Source: Pedobacter westerhofensis (GTDB taxonomy: Bacteria; Bacteroidota; Bacteroidia; Sphingobacteriales; Sphingobacteriaceae). From it: a stretch of DNA of 64,000 nucleotides. Of the stretch, positions 36,532-47,107 are shown one piece after another. The stretch spans positions 186,001-250,000 of the forward strand of contig NZ_FXTN01000001.1 of NCBI RefSeq assembly GCF_900182595.1, given 5' to 3'. Each line of letters starts with the position of its first letter. Position 1 is the first letter of the stretch. Under the pieces are notes generated by a model. It had not been told where the DNA came from and ran no database searches. It was given only the letters and a program-made list of their open reading frames with translations. The position numbers were made by a program, and so were the translations under genes.

Positions 36532-39500
36532 TTAGTATTTTAGGATAAAATATCCTGTTTTGCGTTTCACCTTGCTGTCTACATTGTATTCTACCAGGGC
36601 GAAATAAGTTCCCTGTGGCAGCAGTGTCCCGGATTTGGATTTCCCTGTAAATACGTTCTGATCATTATCATAACCTTCCACATCAAATACTTTGATACCG
36701 GTACGGTTAATGATCGTTACCTTGTTCAGCGGATAATCCTTGATACCATCAATGGTTAGGAATTCATTTATACCGTCGCCATTGATGGATAATGCAGGAT
36801 GAACTTTAATCCCTTCGCCATCGGCATCGGTAATCAAGACATTTTCTACAACAATTTTAGCAGCTGCATATTGGTTATTACCAGCCTGACTGGCAGAAAC
36901 CTGGACGACACCAATCCGTAATGCTTTGACCTCCCCGTTATTTAAAGAAAGATGTGAAGGATCAGAAACTGTAAATGTTATAGGTAAGCCAGAGCTCGCA
37001 GTTGCTTTCAGCATATACGTGCCATTGGTTTTTAATGCAGGCACACGCTCAAAAGTGATCACCTGATTTACCTTATTCACTACCAGCAGCTGACTTGCGG
37101 AAGGTTTACTTGAATAGCTGACGTTATCAGGTGCAGTTGCCGTTATTGTTACATTACCGGCACCAACGATATGAATTTTATTATCTGCAATAGTTGCAAT
37201 TGTTACGTCGGAACTGGTAAAAACGGGAGTTTCTCCGCTGCTCAACACTGCTTCAGGAACAAAATCTGCGTCTCCAACTGATTTCACCGGAAGTGCAGCC
37301 ATTGTGAGCGTCCTGGTGGTAGAGGTAATATTTAATACCCCGCTTACATAATTAAAGGTATAGTTCTCATCCGCTGCGCCTGAGAGTGTAATCGGATAGG
37401 TTCCAGCCGGAGAGTTTGTCACAGCTGCAGTGGTAGCCAATGGAGGGATCTGAATAACAGATTCATTTTCAGCATTTACAAAACCAGCATATCTAAACGT
37501 AAATGCAGGGTTGTCCAGGCCGAAAGCCCTCGACTTATTTTCGGCAGTAACCGTAAGCGTAGCCTTATTTACCGTTAATACCCCTTCCTCATATACAATC
37601 GCATAATTTTGTGCAGAAGCCGCACTGCCATTAATGGAATAGGTGCCTGCAGGAGATAAAGGCGTAGCTGCGGTAGTGAGAATAGCAGGTGCAGAAACTG
37701 CAGTAGCGACTGTTTCACCGTTTACAAATCCCTCATAAGAGGCCGTCAACGGAGGGTTAGCTTGTCCGTATGATTTAGCCTTGCTGTCTGCCCTTACGAT
37801 CAGTGTCCTTTTAGCAACAACCAGAGGTTTGCTGACAGTAACTGCAACAAAATCGTTCGTTGGAGGGAAAGCGGCACTGATATTAGCTGTACCCGCAGCG
37901 ATGATTTTGACCCTGCCATTTTCGATGACAGCAACATTTAAATTATCCGAAGTAAAGACCGGCAATAAGCCTGTTTCTGACGTAGCAGCAGGGGTAAATG
38001 GCGCATCACCATAAGAAACGGCAGGCAGATCATTATAAACAATAACCTGTATACCTTTCACAAACAACTGCCCATCAGTATAATTAATCGCATAGTTTGG
38101 CGATGCCGCACCGGTTACCGTAATCGGATATGTTCCCTTTGGCGAGGTTTGAACAGCTGTGGTGCTGCCAATTGGTGCTGAAGTCAGTCCGGCTGCCAGG
38201 TCTCCGTTTACAAAGCCCGTATAGGTAAAAGTAAATACCGGGTTTGGCTGTCCCTGTGCGCGCTCCAGATCATTGGCCTTGATGTTCAAGGGAGCAGGTG
38301 TAACTGAAAGCGTTCCTCCGGTGTACGATACCGTATAGTTTGCTGTACCTGCCAAGCCAGTAACACTAATCGGGTAAGTATCTACCGGCGAGGCTGCCGT
38401 AGCTGTAGTAGCTACTACTGTCTGCAGACTTAACGAAGCAGGATCATCCTGTGCTGCAAGTCCCCCATAACTCAATGTTAAAGCCGGATTGGCCTGCCCG
38501 TATAACTTTGACTGATCCACAGCTTTAACCATTAAAGCGGCCGGAGTTATAGTCAATACACCCGGAAGATAATTAAAGTTATAATTTTTTGCGGTTGCGC
38601 CTGAAGCATTGATCGCATATTTTGCTACCGGCGAAGATGCTGTTGCGGTAGTGGTGACCGTGGGTTTGTTGGTAAAAACAAAGTCTGTCTCAGCATTTAC
38701 CAGTCCGCCATAACTTACTGTAAATTCAGGGTTAAGCTGTGCATACACTTTGGTTTTAGCATCAGGAGTTACCGTAACCATTTTTTTATCTACTGTAAGT
38801 GTTGCCGTTGCCGTTTCACCGGGGCCAAAATTAGCGGTGATGGTGGTAGAACCTGCGCCAAGGATATGGATCACGCCAGCACTCTGAACCGCCACCGCCG
38901 GATCAGTTACCTTATAGGTTGGCGTAATTCCTGATATACTTCTGGCACCGGGAGAGAAATCCGCGTCACCATAAATTTTGTGCATATCAGCGAAAGCGGT
39001 AGTACCTTCAGTCAGCTTACCGCTGATATAGGTAATTGCATAATTAGCAGAGCTTAATCCGGAAGGAACAATCATGAAATTTGAGCCATCTGCCTGTTTG
39101 GCAAAGACAAGATTGCCCGTCAGGCTGCCCGGCCCCTCGTTGTTTACAAATCCTTCGTAACGCGCCGTAAATACAGGGTCCGGCTCAGCTGTCAGCTTGG
39201 CTTTATCATCTGCAATCACATTTAATGCTGCTTTGGCAACACTGATATGCTGCACGGCACTTCCTGCGGCATAATTAGCATCTTCAGCCTGAGATGCTGT
39301 AATATCAGCTTCTCCTGCCCCTTTAATCGTCACTGCCCATTCCCCTATTTCATTTTTCTCTACCGCAGCCACATTGGCATTACTGGTGGTAAAGGTTATT
39401 GCATTGGGCGAATTACTGCTGATCTGGAAAGGCAGTGGCTGAGCCCCATAAGTTGCGGATGCAGGAAAGTTGGCAAAAGTAATGATCTGATCAATTTTGG

Positions 39501-41319
39501 CAATGATAGTCAGGCTTCCTTTAACAGGATTAAAGCTGTACTTTTCTGAGGTCATCCCAAAAACATCGACAGCAATATCTACTACCCCCGGACGGGTAGT
39601 TTCATCAGCCATGATCGTTAATACCGGAGTACCGGTAACTGAACTCGCATCGTCATTATTTTTGAAGGGCCCAAAAACATAGGTAGCAACCGGGTTTGCG
39701 GCGCCCTGTGTTTTACTTTTATTTTCGGCAATGACATCCAGTACTGCCTTTGCAATGGTTAGCGTGGCAGTAACTTCCGGTGCAGGAGAATAGACAGCAC
39801 CACCGGCCTGATTGGCTCTGATGACCACTGTGCCTGCTTTTTTGAAGATCACCTGGTTGCCAGTGCTGATTTCGGCAATTGCCGGATTATCTGAGGTATA
39901 AATAACAGGATTACCGCTTGCGCCTCCTGTGGCTGATAAGACCAAATTTGCATCACCGTAGGTTGCGGAATATGCTGGCTGGAGACCTGTAATTGCTTGC
40001 GGTGTACCGTCAACGGTAATTGCTTTAGTTGCCGTTCCCGGACTTGTTGTGGCATTTCCCGGTTCGGTAACGGTGATTGTTACTGGCCCAGCCCCCACAA
40101 TTTTCGCCGTATTACCGGTAATTTCAAGCACCCCTGCCGGTGCAGCGGTATATTGAAAGGCAGTTAAGCCAGACGTACTGCTTGCGGATAAAGTAAAATC
40201 GGGATCACCTACCTTGAAAGTTGCAGGAAAAGTATTGGTGAAGGTTACTGTTTGAGGAGCTTTCACCGGAGCAAGGGTAACCTTCGAGCCGTCAATTACA
40301 ATCGCCGAATTTCCATCAGTCCCGTAACCAAGTTTGGCAGAAACTGTTGACACCGTTCCGCCAGGATTTGCTCCATCAGGCCAGGTACCGTCAGCGGAGG
40401 TGTTATAACCTGCAATAGAACCATCAGTTATGTTTCGCTGCTCAATTCTTCTAATACCATTGGCATCCGTATTCAGGATCATTGATCCCCAGGCACCTTC
40501 AGTACCGTTCACATTATTGTAATAGAATGGCGCATATCCACTAAATGTACTGGGCGATCCCATTGTACCGGTAACACCATCATTCTCCAGGAATGTCCCT
40601 GCAACAGGGCGGCCATCTCCATTCACATTATCATATAAAAAGACAAAGTTCTTTCCAGTCCCAGCAGTAGGAGTACTTCTGATGGCCGTACCATTTCGTG
40701 GAACATTAACAGCATTGTCAGTGGTCGTTATCGTAACCACGGTCAATGGTTGATCAGCAGGTGAATGTAACGTATAGGCTATCTTACTTTCATCGTAGGG
40801 TATAGAAGGATCATTAGGATTTGGATTTACAGGCTCATTAAGACTAATCCTGATGAAAACTTTTGAACCTATCGTCCTCCCTCTGACTGTCTCCTGAATA
40901 AACCATCCCTCGTACGCCCCATTGGCGTCAGCAGTGAATACTCCATAATCAACACTCAGCGAACCTATTGAACCATTTGTAGGCCCATTGCTTGGAGTAG
41001 GTTCCGGTCTGTAGAAATCTACTCCGTTGTAACCAGGTGTACCCGGAATTACATTTTTAGGTGGAAGTATGTAAAAATAAGCCGGAGCATTAGGATTAGC
41101 GGTTGTTGCGATAACAATTTTATTCTGGTACCTGTAAGTCTGCCCGGCTTTAAGACCGGTTATTCTGGCCCTGAATACATAGGGAATACCACCCATACGC
41201 GAAAACAGGTCGTTGGTTCCTTCAATATATTTTGGAAATATCAGCATTTCCATTGCAGGCCCCTGTGCAAAGGTTTGGATGGAAAATAATGTAAATAAAA
41301 ATAGTAAAAGCTTTTTCAT
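36532..41319 (-). CDS. Giant MBG-repeat surface protein with type-B T9SS sorting domain
   Basis: A 1595-residue secreted protein. Signal peptide MKKLLLFLFTLFSIQTFAQ, then an N-terminal lamin-tail-like or unassigned region (about 20-350). After that comes a long array of MBG/YDG-type repeats (about 455-1330; e.g. LTVTAENKSRAFGLDNPAFTFRYAG, AKSYGQANPPLTASYEGFVNGE) mixed with Big_2-like Ig modules (ITFTTSNANVAAVE). The last about 90 residues are a CHU_C/type-B sorting domain (NGDGINEFLTIDGI, then LPQGTYFALVEY and a final GYFILKY). Such proteins are surface-exposed adhesins or cell-wall-like fibres. Downstream PorP/SprF is the likely anchor partner. Confidence 0.92.
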   Translation of the reverse strand: MKKLLLFLFTLFSIQTFAQGPAMEMLIFPKYIEGTNDLFSRMGGIPYVFRARITGLKAGQTYRYQNKIVIATTANPNAPAYFYILPPKNVIPGTPGYNGVDFYRPEPTPSNGPTNGSIGSLSVDYGVFTADANGAYEGWFIQETVRGRTIGSKVFIRISLNEPVNPNPNDPSIPYDESKIAYTLHSPADQPLTVVTITTTDNAVNVPRNGTAIRSTPTAGTGKNFVFLYDNVNGDGRPVAGTFLENDGVTGTMGSPSTFSGYAPFYYNNVNGTEGAWGSMILNTDANGIRRIEQRNITDGSIAGYNTSADGTWPDGANPGGTVSTVSAKLGYGTDGNSAIVIDGSKVTLAPVKAPQTVTFTNTFPATFKVGDPDFTLSASSTSGLTAFQYTAAPAGVLEITGNTAKIVGAGPVTITVTEPGNATTSPGTATKAITVDGTPQAITGLQPAYSATYGDANLVLSATGGASGNPVIYTSDNPAIAEISTGNQVIFKKAGTVVIRANQAGGAVYSPAPEVTATLTIAKAVLDVIAENKSKTQGAANPVATYVFGPFKNNDDASSVTGTPVLTIMADETTRPGVVDIAVDVFGMTSEKYSFNPVKGSLTIIAKIDQIITFANFPASATYGAQPLPFQISSNSPNAITFTTSNANVAAVEKNEIGEWAVTIKGAGEADITASQAEDANYAAGSAVQHISVAKAALNVIADDKAKLTAEPDPVFTARYEGFVNNEGPGSLTGNLVFAKQADGSNFMIVPSGLSSANYAITYISGKLTEGTTAFADMHKIYGDADFSPGARSISGITPTYKVTDPAVAVQSAGVIHILGAGSTTITANFGPGETATATLTVDKKMVTVTPDAKTKVYAQLNPEFTVSYGGLVNAETDFVFTNKPTVTTTATASSPVAKYAINASGATAKNYNFNYLPGVLTITPAALMVKAVDQSKLYGQANPALTLSYGGLAAQDDPASLSLQTVVATTATAASPVDTYPISVTGLAGTANYTVSYTGGTLSVTPAPLNIKANDLERAQGQPNPVFTFTYTGFVNGDLAAGLTSAPIGSTTAVQTSPKGTYPITVTGAASPNYAINYTDGQLFVKGIQVIVYNDLPAVSYGDAPFTPAATSETGLLPVFTSDNLNVAVIENGRVKIIAAGTANISAAFPPTNDFVAVTVSKPLVVAKRTLIVRADSKAKSYGQANPPLTASYEGFVNGETVATAVSAPAILTTAATPLSPAGTYSINGSAASAQNYAIVYEEGVLTVNKATLTVTAENKSRAFGLDNPAFTFRYAGFVNAENESVIQIPPLATTAAVTNSPAGTYPITLSGAADENYTFNYVSGVLNITSTTRTLTMAALPVKSVGDADFVPEAVLSSGETPVFTSSDVTIATIADNKIHIVGAGNVTITATAPDNVSYSSKPSASQLLVVNKVNQVITFERVPALKTNGTYMLKATASSGLPITFTVSDPSHLSLNNGEVKALRIGVVQVSASQAGNNQYAAAKIVVENVLITDADGEGIKVHPALSINGDGINEFLTIDGIKDYPLNKVTIINRTGIKVFDVEGYDNDQNVFTGKSKSGTLLPQGTYFALVEYNVDSKVKRKTGYFILKY
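37500..40000. repeat. Internal coding repeats of the MBG protein
   Basis: The gene contains many imperfect tandem units of about 75-90 codons that encode MBG repeats. The recurring core reads as a K-S/A-YGQANP-type loop, then YxGFVNGE, then PAGTYxI. Units differ by more than point changes, so this is an old array. Confidence 0.7.
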
Positions 41320-41354
41320 TTATAATGATTTTAAAATAAGTCTGGTTTTAGGAG

Positions 41355-42083
41355 CTATTTGCTCATGAGAATAGTTACTGCGCCACCGGAATCCACATAG
41401 AACAGAAAAACGGTGTTAATCAAATGGTTATCCAGGTCCTTTGGCAAGGCAACAGGAAGACTTGCAAGTACAGTCTGATTTATCGGATCAGTAATTATAA
41501 AAGTAAATTGACTTACCAATCCATTATCACTGGTGATTCCAAGCTTTATATTTTGAAAATCAGAAAATGAAGTGGAAACATTTAAAAACTGTGCCACCTG
41601 GATGGGTTTATCTGTATTGGGTGTATAAGTAGCTGTATTAATATAAATATTAACTTTATTTGGTAACGTACTAGAAAAATTAGCGAGGCTAAATTTTACT
41701 ATTCCGGGATCAGGTAAAGTTTCATGATCCAGTCCTTTGAAATCACTGCCAAAAATTTTCAGATCAGTATTATTTCCGGATTTAAACATTACAAATGTAT
41801 TTTTAACGTAAGGTTGAACAGAGAGGGATGTATCCAGCAGCAGATCATCTGCCTGATAAAATCTAAAACGGTTCTTTCCGGATAGAATATTTGAGAATGT
41901 ATTACCGTCAGTACTGGTAGGGAATTTATTGTTTTCACCCTCAACCACACGCACTGCTCCCGCTGTTAAATCTTTAATCGATAATCTTCCAAATTCCGGA
42001 TCCTGATTGGCTTCCCCTTTAGAACACGAGAAAAAAGTAGCGCCCATCAGTACAAATAAAGTTAAGTATAGAATTATTCTCAT
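41355..42083 (-). CDS. Lipoprotein with DUF4397-like domain
   Basis: A 242-residue lipoprotein (MRIILYLTLFVLMGATFFSCSK, Cys20). The beta-rich pattern resembles DUF4397: AGAVRVVEGENNKFPTSTDGN at the start and KVNIYINTATYTPNTDKPIQVAQF later. Role unknown. It sits between the T9SS cargo gene (36 bp downstream) and a terminator 17 bp upstream, so it is probably co-transcribed with the MBG and PorP genes from its own promoter. Confidence 0.65.
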   Translation of the reverse strand: MRIILYLTLFVLMGATFFSCSKGEANQDPEFGRLSIKDLTAGAVRVVEGENNKFPTSTDGNTFSNILSGKNRFRFYQADDLLLDTSLSVQPYVKNTFVMFKSGNNTDLKIFGSDFKGLDHETLPDPGIVKFSLANFSSTLPNKVNIYINTATYTPNTDKPIQVAQFLNVSTSFSDFQNIKLGITSDNGLVSQFTFIITDPINQTVLASLPVALPKDLDNHLINTVFLFYVDSGGAVTILMSK

Positions 42084-42099
42084 ATAATGTTACAATAAT

Positions 42100-42136
42100 G
42101 AAAAAGCAGCCCCATAAAATGGGACGCTGCTTTTTC
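42100..42136 (-). terminator. Intrinsic terminator after the beta-helix lipoprotein gene
   Basis: Outer stem GAAAAAGCAG/CTGCTTTTTC with inner CCCA/TGGG around TAAAA. Read on the minus strand it ends in TTTTTC, 30 bp after the stop of the 42166 gene. It separates the TonB-receptor transcript from the T9SS cargo operon. Confidence 0.85.
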
Positions 42137-42165
42137 TTTAATTAATAAGATTTACGATTCAACAA

Positions 42166-43599
42166 TTAATCCAGTGAAGTTTGCGGTGTGAAATTAACCC
42201 AACCTGAATTCCATTCTCCAATATTTCCAGAGTTAACGGCACCTCTGTCAGTTGAGGTACTAGGGAACAGATTAAGAAATGAATAAGTTCCTGAATTAGC
42301 TGTAGTGTAAAATGGGTTTGCAGAGGTTGAACCCAATGCGATAAATACTGCAGGGTTAGCAATGTCGCCTGAAGCAGTTGCGATGCTGTTTACACTTCCT
42401 GTTAATGACACAGCAGTTGTTGGATTAAGTGCAGGAGTATTGAATGCATGAACTGTGTTATCAGTAAATCCACCTGGAGTTGCACTTGTTTCAGTGCCAG
42501 TTTGGAATTCAGCAGCTACATTATAACCAGCAATGATAGATTTAGTGATCGAAAGATCAGTATTTCTTCTCCAGCGGTTTCCTGCACGCAAAGTGCTGTT
42601 ACCAGCAGCTGAATAACCTAACAATGTAAAGTGGGTATAAACCGGTTTTGTTTTAGGCGTAAGCGATGAAGCATCAGCATCATTATCTGACTCAATACCG
42701 TTAGAATCAGATACTGCAGGAGTACCACTGGTACTGTGAGTTGAGCTTGGATCTTTTAAGCCGATTGCATATTCGATATGTCCGGTGTACCCAAAATCAG
42801 TATCAAAATCATCATCATCGTTAGCTACTGCCAATAAATATCTCGCGTTAACAGTACCTCCAAAGAATTCGAAAGCATCATCAGCACCGAAAGAAACCTG
42901 AACGTGATCGATTGTAGTACCTGATCCTACACCACCCAGGGTTAAACCATTGATTTCATTATCCGGCGCAAGTTTGAAACCTGCATATTCAATACGTACA
43001 TACTGAATTGTTCCTGAACTGCCAGCTGGAGCAGCTCCTCCACCGTAAGAGATATCAATTCCAAGTGAGTTTCCGTTTGCATCAAATTTAGGCAAACCTT
43101 CGATTTCCTGAGTAGCAGGTTTGTTTGTAGTTGACTGACCTAAAACGATTACTCCTCCAAAATCACCAGCCCTGCGGTTGATTGTGCTACCTGTATTTGG
43201 TGCATTTGGCGTAGTAAATACAATTGGCTGATCAGGTGTACCCAAAGCGTCAATTGTACCTGTTTTAGTGATTACCAACACTCCGGCAATTTGATTTACC
43301 GCTGCGGTAGGGCTTACCCTGTAACCTACTGCCGCACCTGTAGTGATCACAGTACCTGGTTGAATAGTTAGTTTTGCTCCGCCAGTTACAAAAACAATTC
43401 CATTCAATTTGTAAACTTTCCCTGGGCTCAGGGTTCTGCTTTCAGTAATGTTTCCGGAAATTACAGAATCTGCTCCTGTGAATGGCCCGCCAGCCTCATT
43501 CGCACGATTGAAACTTCCATCACTTCCTTTTTTACAGCCTGCGACTGCAAAAGCGGCAATTGCTACAATTGCCAATGCTTGTTTTGTGAATCTTTTCAT
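42166..43599 (-). CDS. Surface lipoprotein with beta-helix-like domain, TonB receptor partner
   Basis: A 477-residue lipoprotein (IAAFAVAGCKKGSDG, Cys about 22). The mature part has the extracellular-domain pattern of a right-handed beta-helix: LSPGKVYKLNGIVFVTGGAKLTIQPG, then VIVLGQSTTN and DDAFEFFGGTVNARYLLAV. Asp/Asn-rich acid patches (NDDDDFDTDFGY) may bind Ca2+. It takes the place where a SusD would lie after a TonB receptor. Widely seen beside such receptors in Bacteroidota, it is probably a surface-exposed binding subunit. The name is family-level only. Confidence 0.7.
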   Translation of the reverse strand: MKRFTKQALAIVAIAAFAVAGCKKGSDGSFNRANEAGGPFTGADSVISGNITESRTLSPGKVYKLNGIVFVTGGAKLTIQPGTVITTGAAVGYRVSPTAAVNQIAGVLVITKTGTIDALGTPDQPIVFTTPNAPNTGSTINRRAGDFGGVIVLGQSTTNKPATQEIEGLPKFDANGNSLGIDISYGGGAAPAGSSGTIQYVRIEYAGFKLAPDNEINGLTLGGVGSGTTIDHVQVSFGADDAFEFFGGTVNARYLLAVANDDDDFDTDFGYTGHIEYAIGLKDPSSTHSTSGTPAVSDSNGIESDNDADASSLTPKTKPVYTHFTLLGYSAAGNSTLRAGNRWRRNTDLSITKSIIAGYNVAAEFQTGTETSATPGGFTDNTVHAFNTPALNPTTAVSLTGSVNSIATASGDIANPAVFIALGSTSANPFYTTANSGTYSFLNLFPSTSTDRGAVNSGNIGEWNSGWVNFTPQTSLD

Positions 43600-43726
43600 T
43601 GTTTTTTATTGGGTTTATGGTTTTAATTATATCATAAAGTTATTAGAACAATATTTAATTATATACTTATTTATGTTAATTTTATATTAATAACCATATG
43701 AATAACAGGTGTTTATATAAAAGAAA

Positions 43727-46700
43727 TTAAAACCGATAAGTAAATGCCGCGCTTACATTCGTTCCAGTCTTGACCTTATATGTTATGAAATCGCCCTCTT
43801 CTTTTTTGTATCCATCAGACTTTCCTTCTTTTTTTGTGAAGCCCTTATCCGCCTGACCATCGTACCCGTCCCAGTTCTTGTAGAAGAAAGTTTGGGCATT
43901 TAAAAGATTGGAAACATTGAGTTTAAACTCGCCCTTTTGCTTAAATAACCGGGTAAATATCTGCAGATCGACCAAATCGCGTCCCATTTCGTATTCAACT
44001 TGTGCGGGATCATAATTAATTGTATTGGTACGGTATCCGGATCTGTTATAAACTACGTTTAATCCATACTGATGTTTTGTATACGCAATTCCGGCATTCA
44101 CGATCCAGGGAGACTGGCCAAAAAGTGCACGTTTGACTGATAACTCTCTTATGTCTTTGCCTTCAGCTCCGGTATACTCTAAAGCCCGCACCTTTGATCG
44201 GATCAGGGTTCCGTTACCAAACAAAGACAAATTCCGCAGCCATGCACGATCAGCAATAAATCTTAAGGATTTCCTGAATTCCATTTCCAGACCGTAGTTC
44301 TCTGCGGATTTCTGGTTCTGAAAACCATAACGGTCTACAGCAGCATCCTGAAGAAAGACCAGTTCGATGGGCTTATCAAACTTCTTATAAAATCCAGACA
44401 AGGAGATAATTTCTCCCGGTGTGGGATACCATTCAAATCTGATGTCAGAATTATTAATTATCGTACTTTTGACATTCGATCCTTCAATTCTTGCATCAAG
44501 TATTGGATCATATAAACCAAAGATCGAAGTCTCTCTGAAATCTGGCCGGACAACTGTCTTAGCATATGAAGCCCTGAAGTTTAAACTTTCGGTAAAGCTG
44601 TAGGTAAGATTGGCAGAAGGCAGGTAATTTTTATTATCATCCTTGTTTACATCCTGGTCCCTGCTTTTAAATTGCGTATTGGAAAGTTTATAGTTTTCAT
44701 ACCTTATACCGTAAACCAATCTTAACTTTTTAAAGAACTTTTGATCGAGCATAGCATAACCACTATTGGAGCTTGCTTTACCACTAAATTGTTCACCTGA
44801 AGATGCAGGAACGTTATAAAATACTTGTCCAGGCCCTGTACCTAACAGTTCAGGACTAAGACTGTAATCATAAGGTCCAACGATCAGGTTATCATGAGAA
44901 TTGTTAAAGATTTCAATAGTAGAATTAGATAAATTCCTCTTTTTATTAAAGCCGCTGTATCCAATTTTTATTAAAGTGTTATCATACAGGAAGTCAAAAG
45001 ATCTGGATAGATTAATGCCCCAATTATAGTCTTTCTCCCTGGTATCTGTATATAAACGGTAATCAGGGTTACCGTCATTCAAATAAGGATTGGCAACAGA
45101 ATAAATCTGGTAATATGCCTTACCATTCACAATTCCGGAACCGCTAGCCTGGAATTTTCTCCTATCATCAATAGTTTGGTTTACATTAGTATAGGAACCG
45201 TTCCAAGTTAATTTTACACCTGATTCACCTAAAGTATGTTCACTTTCAAGTTTATGTTGAAGTACTATGGTATTTTCCGGGCTTTGAAGATTGAATTTAT
45301 TTTTAAATTCTATTGATTGGAGGGTTTCATCATTACGATTTCCCCTTTCATCAATATAATAATCGTTTTTGTATACATGAGAATACATATTCCTCAAACT
45401 CATCTTAAACCCCTTTCCTTGAATTCCCAGATTGAGCAGCCCACTTAATGAAGAATTAAATTTATAAATCGTTCCATTTTGTCGTACATCTATACTATCG
45501 ATCATTTTAGGGGTAAAACCAGCTCTGGTACTGATATAATCATGGATTTCCTGGTTATTGCGTAAAGTGAATCCCCCTACAAATCCAAAATTAACATCAT
45601 GCTTTAATTGATACGTGCGCCCTAACGTAAAACGGTAGTTCTGATTGGGTTGAAAACCATACCTGTAAATCCTGAATCCTTCGGGATCAAAGGCCCTGCT
45701 TTGTGCAGTTACATAACCAGGAACAACAGGTGTATTTCCAATGACAAAGCTTCTTAAGCCAGGAGGCAGTTTATGCCTGTCATTCATGAAACCAATTACC
45801 TCAGCCCCCCCTCTTTTTCCCGCCTGCAGAAAATCTTTTCCGATTGTATTTGAATTATAACCGCTTCCAATCTGGAACTGTGTAAAATCCTGCACCGGAA
45901 TATCCAATGTATTTACACTCACCTGCCCCCCGGCAAACTCAGAGGAAATATCCGGCGTAGCCGTTTTGTTCACTACCACACTGCTCACCATCTCTGCCGG
46001 GATCGCATCAAAAGCAAAATTCCGCTGGTTCATCTCGGTACTCGGCTGGGTTACCCCATCAATCTGCGCCTGGTTATAGCGGTCGCTCAATCCCCGCACT
46101 ACGACGTACCTGTTATCCACTACGTTTAGCCCACTCACCCTTTTCAATACTGCACCAACGTTATTATCCGGAGTCCTGGCTATTTGTGCTGCTGAAATAC
46201 CGTCGGTAATACCTGCCGCCGTTTTCTGCCTTGCATATAATCCAGCTGCCGAAGCACGCTGAAAACCCGACGTAACCACTACTTCCTTCAGCGCATTGGC
46301 CGCAGGTCTCATGGAAACATCAAGTTTAGTTACCGCCCCCGGTTTGATTTGCACACCTGTAATTCGCTGGGTTTGGTAGGAGACATAGCTAATTTCAATC
46401 GTATAGGTTCCCGGAGGCAGCGGCAGTATATACGTGCCGTCAACTGAACTCTGCATACCTGTACCCAACTCCGCCACGCGGATACCTGCGCTTGGGAACG
46501 TTTCTCCCTTTTCATCCAAAATTTTGCCGGTAAGTTTGCCCGGCTCAGGCTTTTTTACAGGAACCTTTGTGACCAGACTTACTGAAATATTGGAATTAAG
46601 AATAGAAAAACTAAGGTTTGCTCTTTTCTCCAGATCTTCGAGCACTGTTTTGATCGGTACATTTTTATAACTGATACTCTGGAGCTGCAGCCCGTTCATT

Positions 46701-46981
46701 TGGCCTGGGTCAAAAAAGAAAGTATAGGGAGACTGCCTGTCCAGCTCTTTTAGCAGCTGCTGGGCAGTACAATTTTTATAGTTAACCGTTACTGTACCAG
46801 ATTGCGCCTGGCTTCTCGAAATCTTGTTTATTGATAAGAAAACTATTAAAAATGTGATGAGTTTTAGATGTTTATTGGGGTATACTGCATATTTTTTTTT
46901 GGACAGTAAAGATATAATCATACTTTTGGAATGGTTTATTGCGCCTGTGAATCGTAATTTATCATTGTTTTTTTTCGGCAT
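43727..46981 (-). CDS. TonB-dependent receptor with STN and carboxypeptidase-regulatory domains
   Basis: A 1084-residue outer-membrane importer. It has an N-terminal signal stretch (LITFLIVFLSINKISRSQAQ). The STN/FecA-type secretin domain (about 62-125; YKNCTAQQLLKELDRQSPY) reports to FecR. A CarboxypepD_reg domain (about 148-228) follows, then the plug (about 235-360; RTPDNNVGAVLKRVSGLNVVDN) and a barrel ending NVSAAFTYRF. The true start could be ATG 46921, because the first 20 residues are not signal-like. The STN domain plus sigma/FecR upstream marks a trans-envelope relay. Ligand unknown. Confidence 0.92.
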   Translation of the reverse strand: MPKKNNDKLRFTGAINHSKSMIISLLSKKKYAVYPNKHLKLITFLIVFLSINKISRSQAQSGTVTVNYKNCTAQQLLKELDRQSPYTFFFDPGQMNGLQLQSISYKNVPIKTVLEDLEKRANLSFSILNSNISVSLVTKVPVKKPEPGKLTGKILDEKGETFPSAGIRVAELGTGMQSSVDGTYILPLPPGTYTIEISYVSYQTQRITGVQIKPGAVTKLDVSMRPAANALKEVVVTSGFQRASAAGLYARQKTAAGITDGISAAQIARTPDNNVGAVLKRVSGLNVVDNRYVVVRGLSDRYNQAQIDGVTQPSTEMNQRNFAFDAIPAEMVSSVVVNKTATPDISSEFAGGQVSVNTLDIPVQDFTQFQIGSGYNSNTIGKDFLQAGKRGGAEVIGFMNDRHKLPPGLRSFVIGNTPVVPGYVTAQSRAFDPEGFRIYRYGFQPNQNYRFTLGRTYQLKHDVNFGFVGGFTLRNNQEIHDYISTRAGFTPKMIDSIDVRQNGTIYKFNSSLSGLLNLGIQGKGFKMSLRNMYSHVYKNDYYIDERGNRNDETLQSIEFKNKFNLQSPENTIVLQHKLESEHTLGESGVKLTWNGSYTNVNQTIDDRRKFQASGSGIVNGKAYYQIYSVANPYLNDGNPDYRLYTDTREKDYNWGINLSRSFDFLYDNTLIKIGYSGFNKKRNLSNSTIEIFNNSHDNLIVGPYDYSLSPELLGTGPGQVFYNVPASSGEQFSGKASSNSGYAMLDQKFFKKLRLVYGIRYENYKLSNTQFKSRDQDVNKDDNKNYLPSANLTYSFTESLNFRASYAKTVVRPDFRETSIFGLYDPILDARIEGSNVKSTIINNSDIRFEWYPTPGEIISLSGFYKKFDKPIELVFLQDAAVDRYGFQNQKSAENYGLEMEFRKSLRFIADRAWLRNLSLFGNGTLIRSKVRALEYTGAEGKDIRELSVKRALFGQSPWIVNAGIAYTKHQYGLNVVYNRSGYRTNTINYDPAQVEYEMGRDLVDLQIFTRLFKQKGEFKLNVSNLLNAQTFFYKNWDGYDGQADKGFTKKEGKSDGYKKEEGDFITYKVKTGTNVSAAFTYRF

Positions 46982-46995
46982 TGCCGATAGTTAAG

Positions 46996-47022
46996 AGGAG
47001 TACTGCCGCCAGCAGTACTCCT
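46996..47022. terminator. Hairpin with T-run between FecR and TonB-receptor genes
   Basis: AGGAGTACTGC/GCAGTACTCCT stem around CGCCA, with TCTTTTTT on the plus-strand side. Only 15-41 bp from the TonB receptor start, it could terminate antisense transcription. As a 5' leader hairpin it could also affect the receptor mRNA. Confidence 0.55.
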
Positions 47023-47107
47023 TCTTTTTTCAGGTCTCTCCTGATTTATTGCTGCCTTACTTCATCTGTTTTATAGATTTGTTTTTAATTTTAAGATGGA
47101 GCCTTTG

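Noticed and set aside
37500..40000. CRISPR-like or tandem DNA repeat array
   Set aside because: Repeats are protein-coding MBG units of unequal length with varied sequence, with no short direct repeats and spacers.
46996..47022. Terminator of the FecR gene
   Set aside because: The T-run is on the plus-strand side, so the hairpin ends antisense rather than FecR transcripts.
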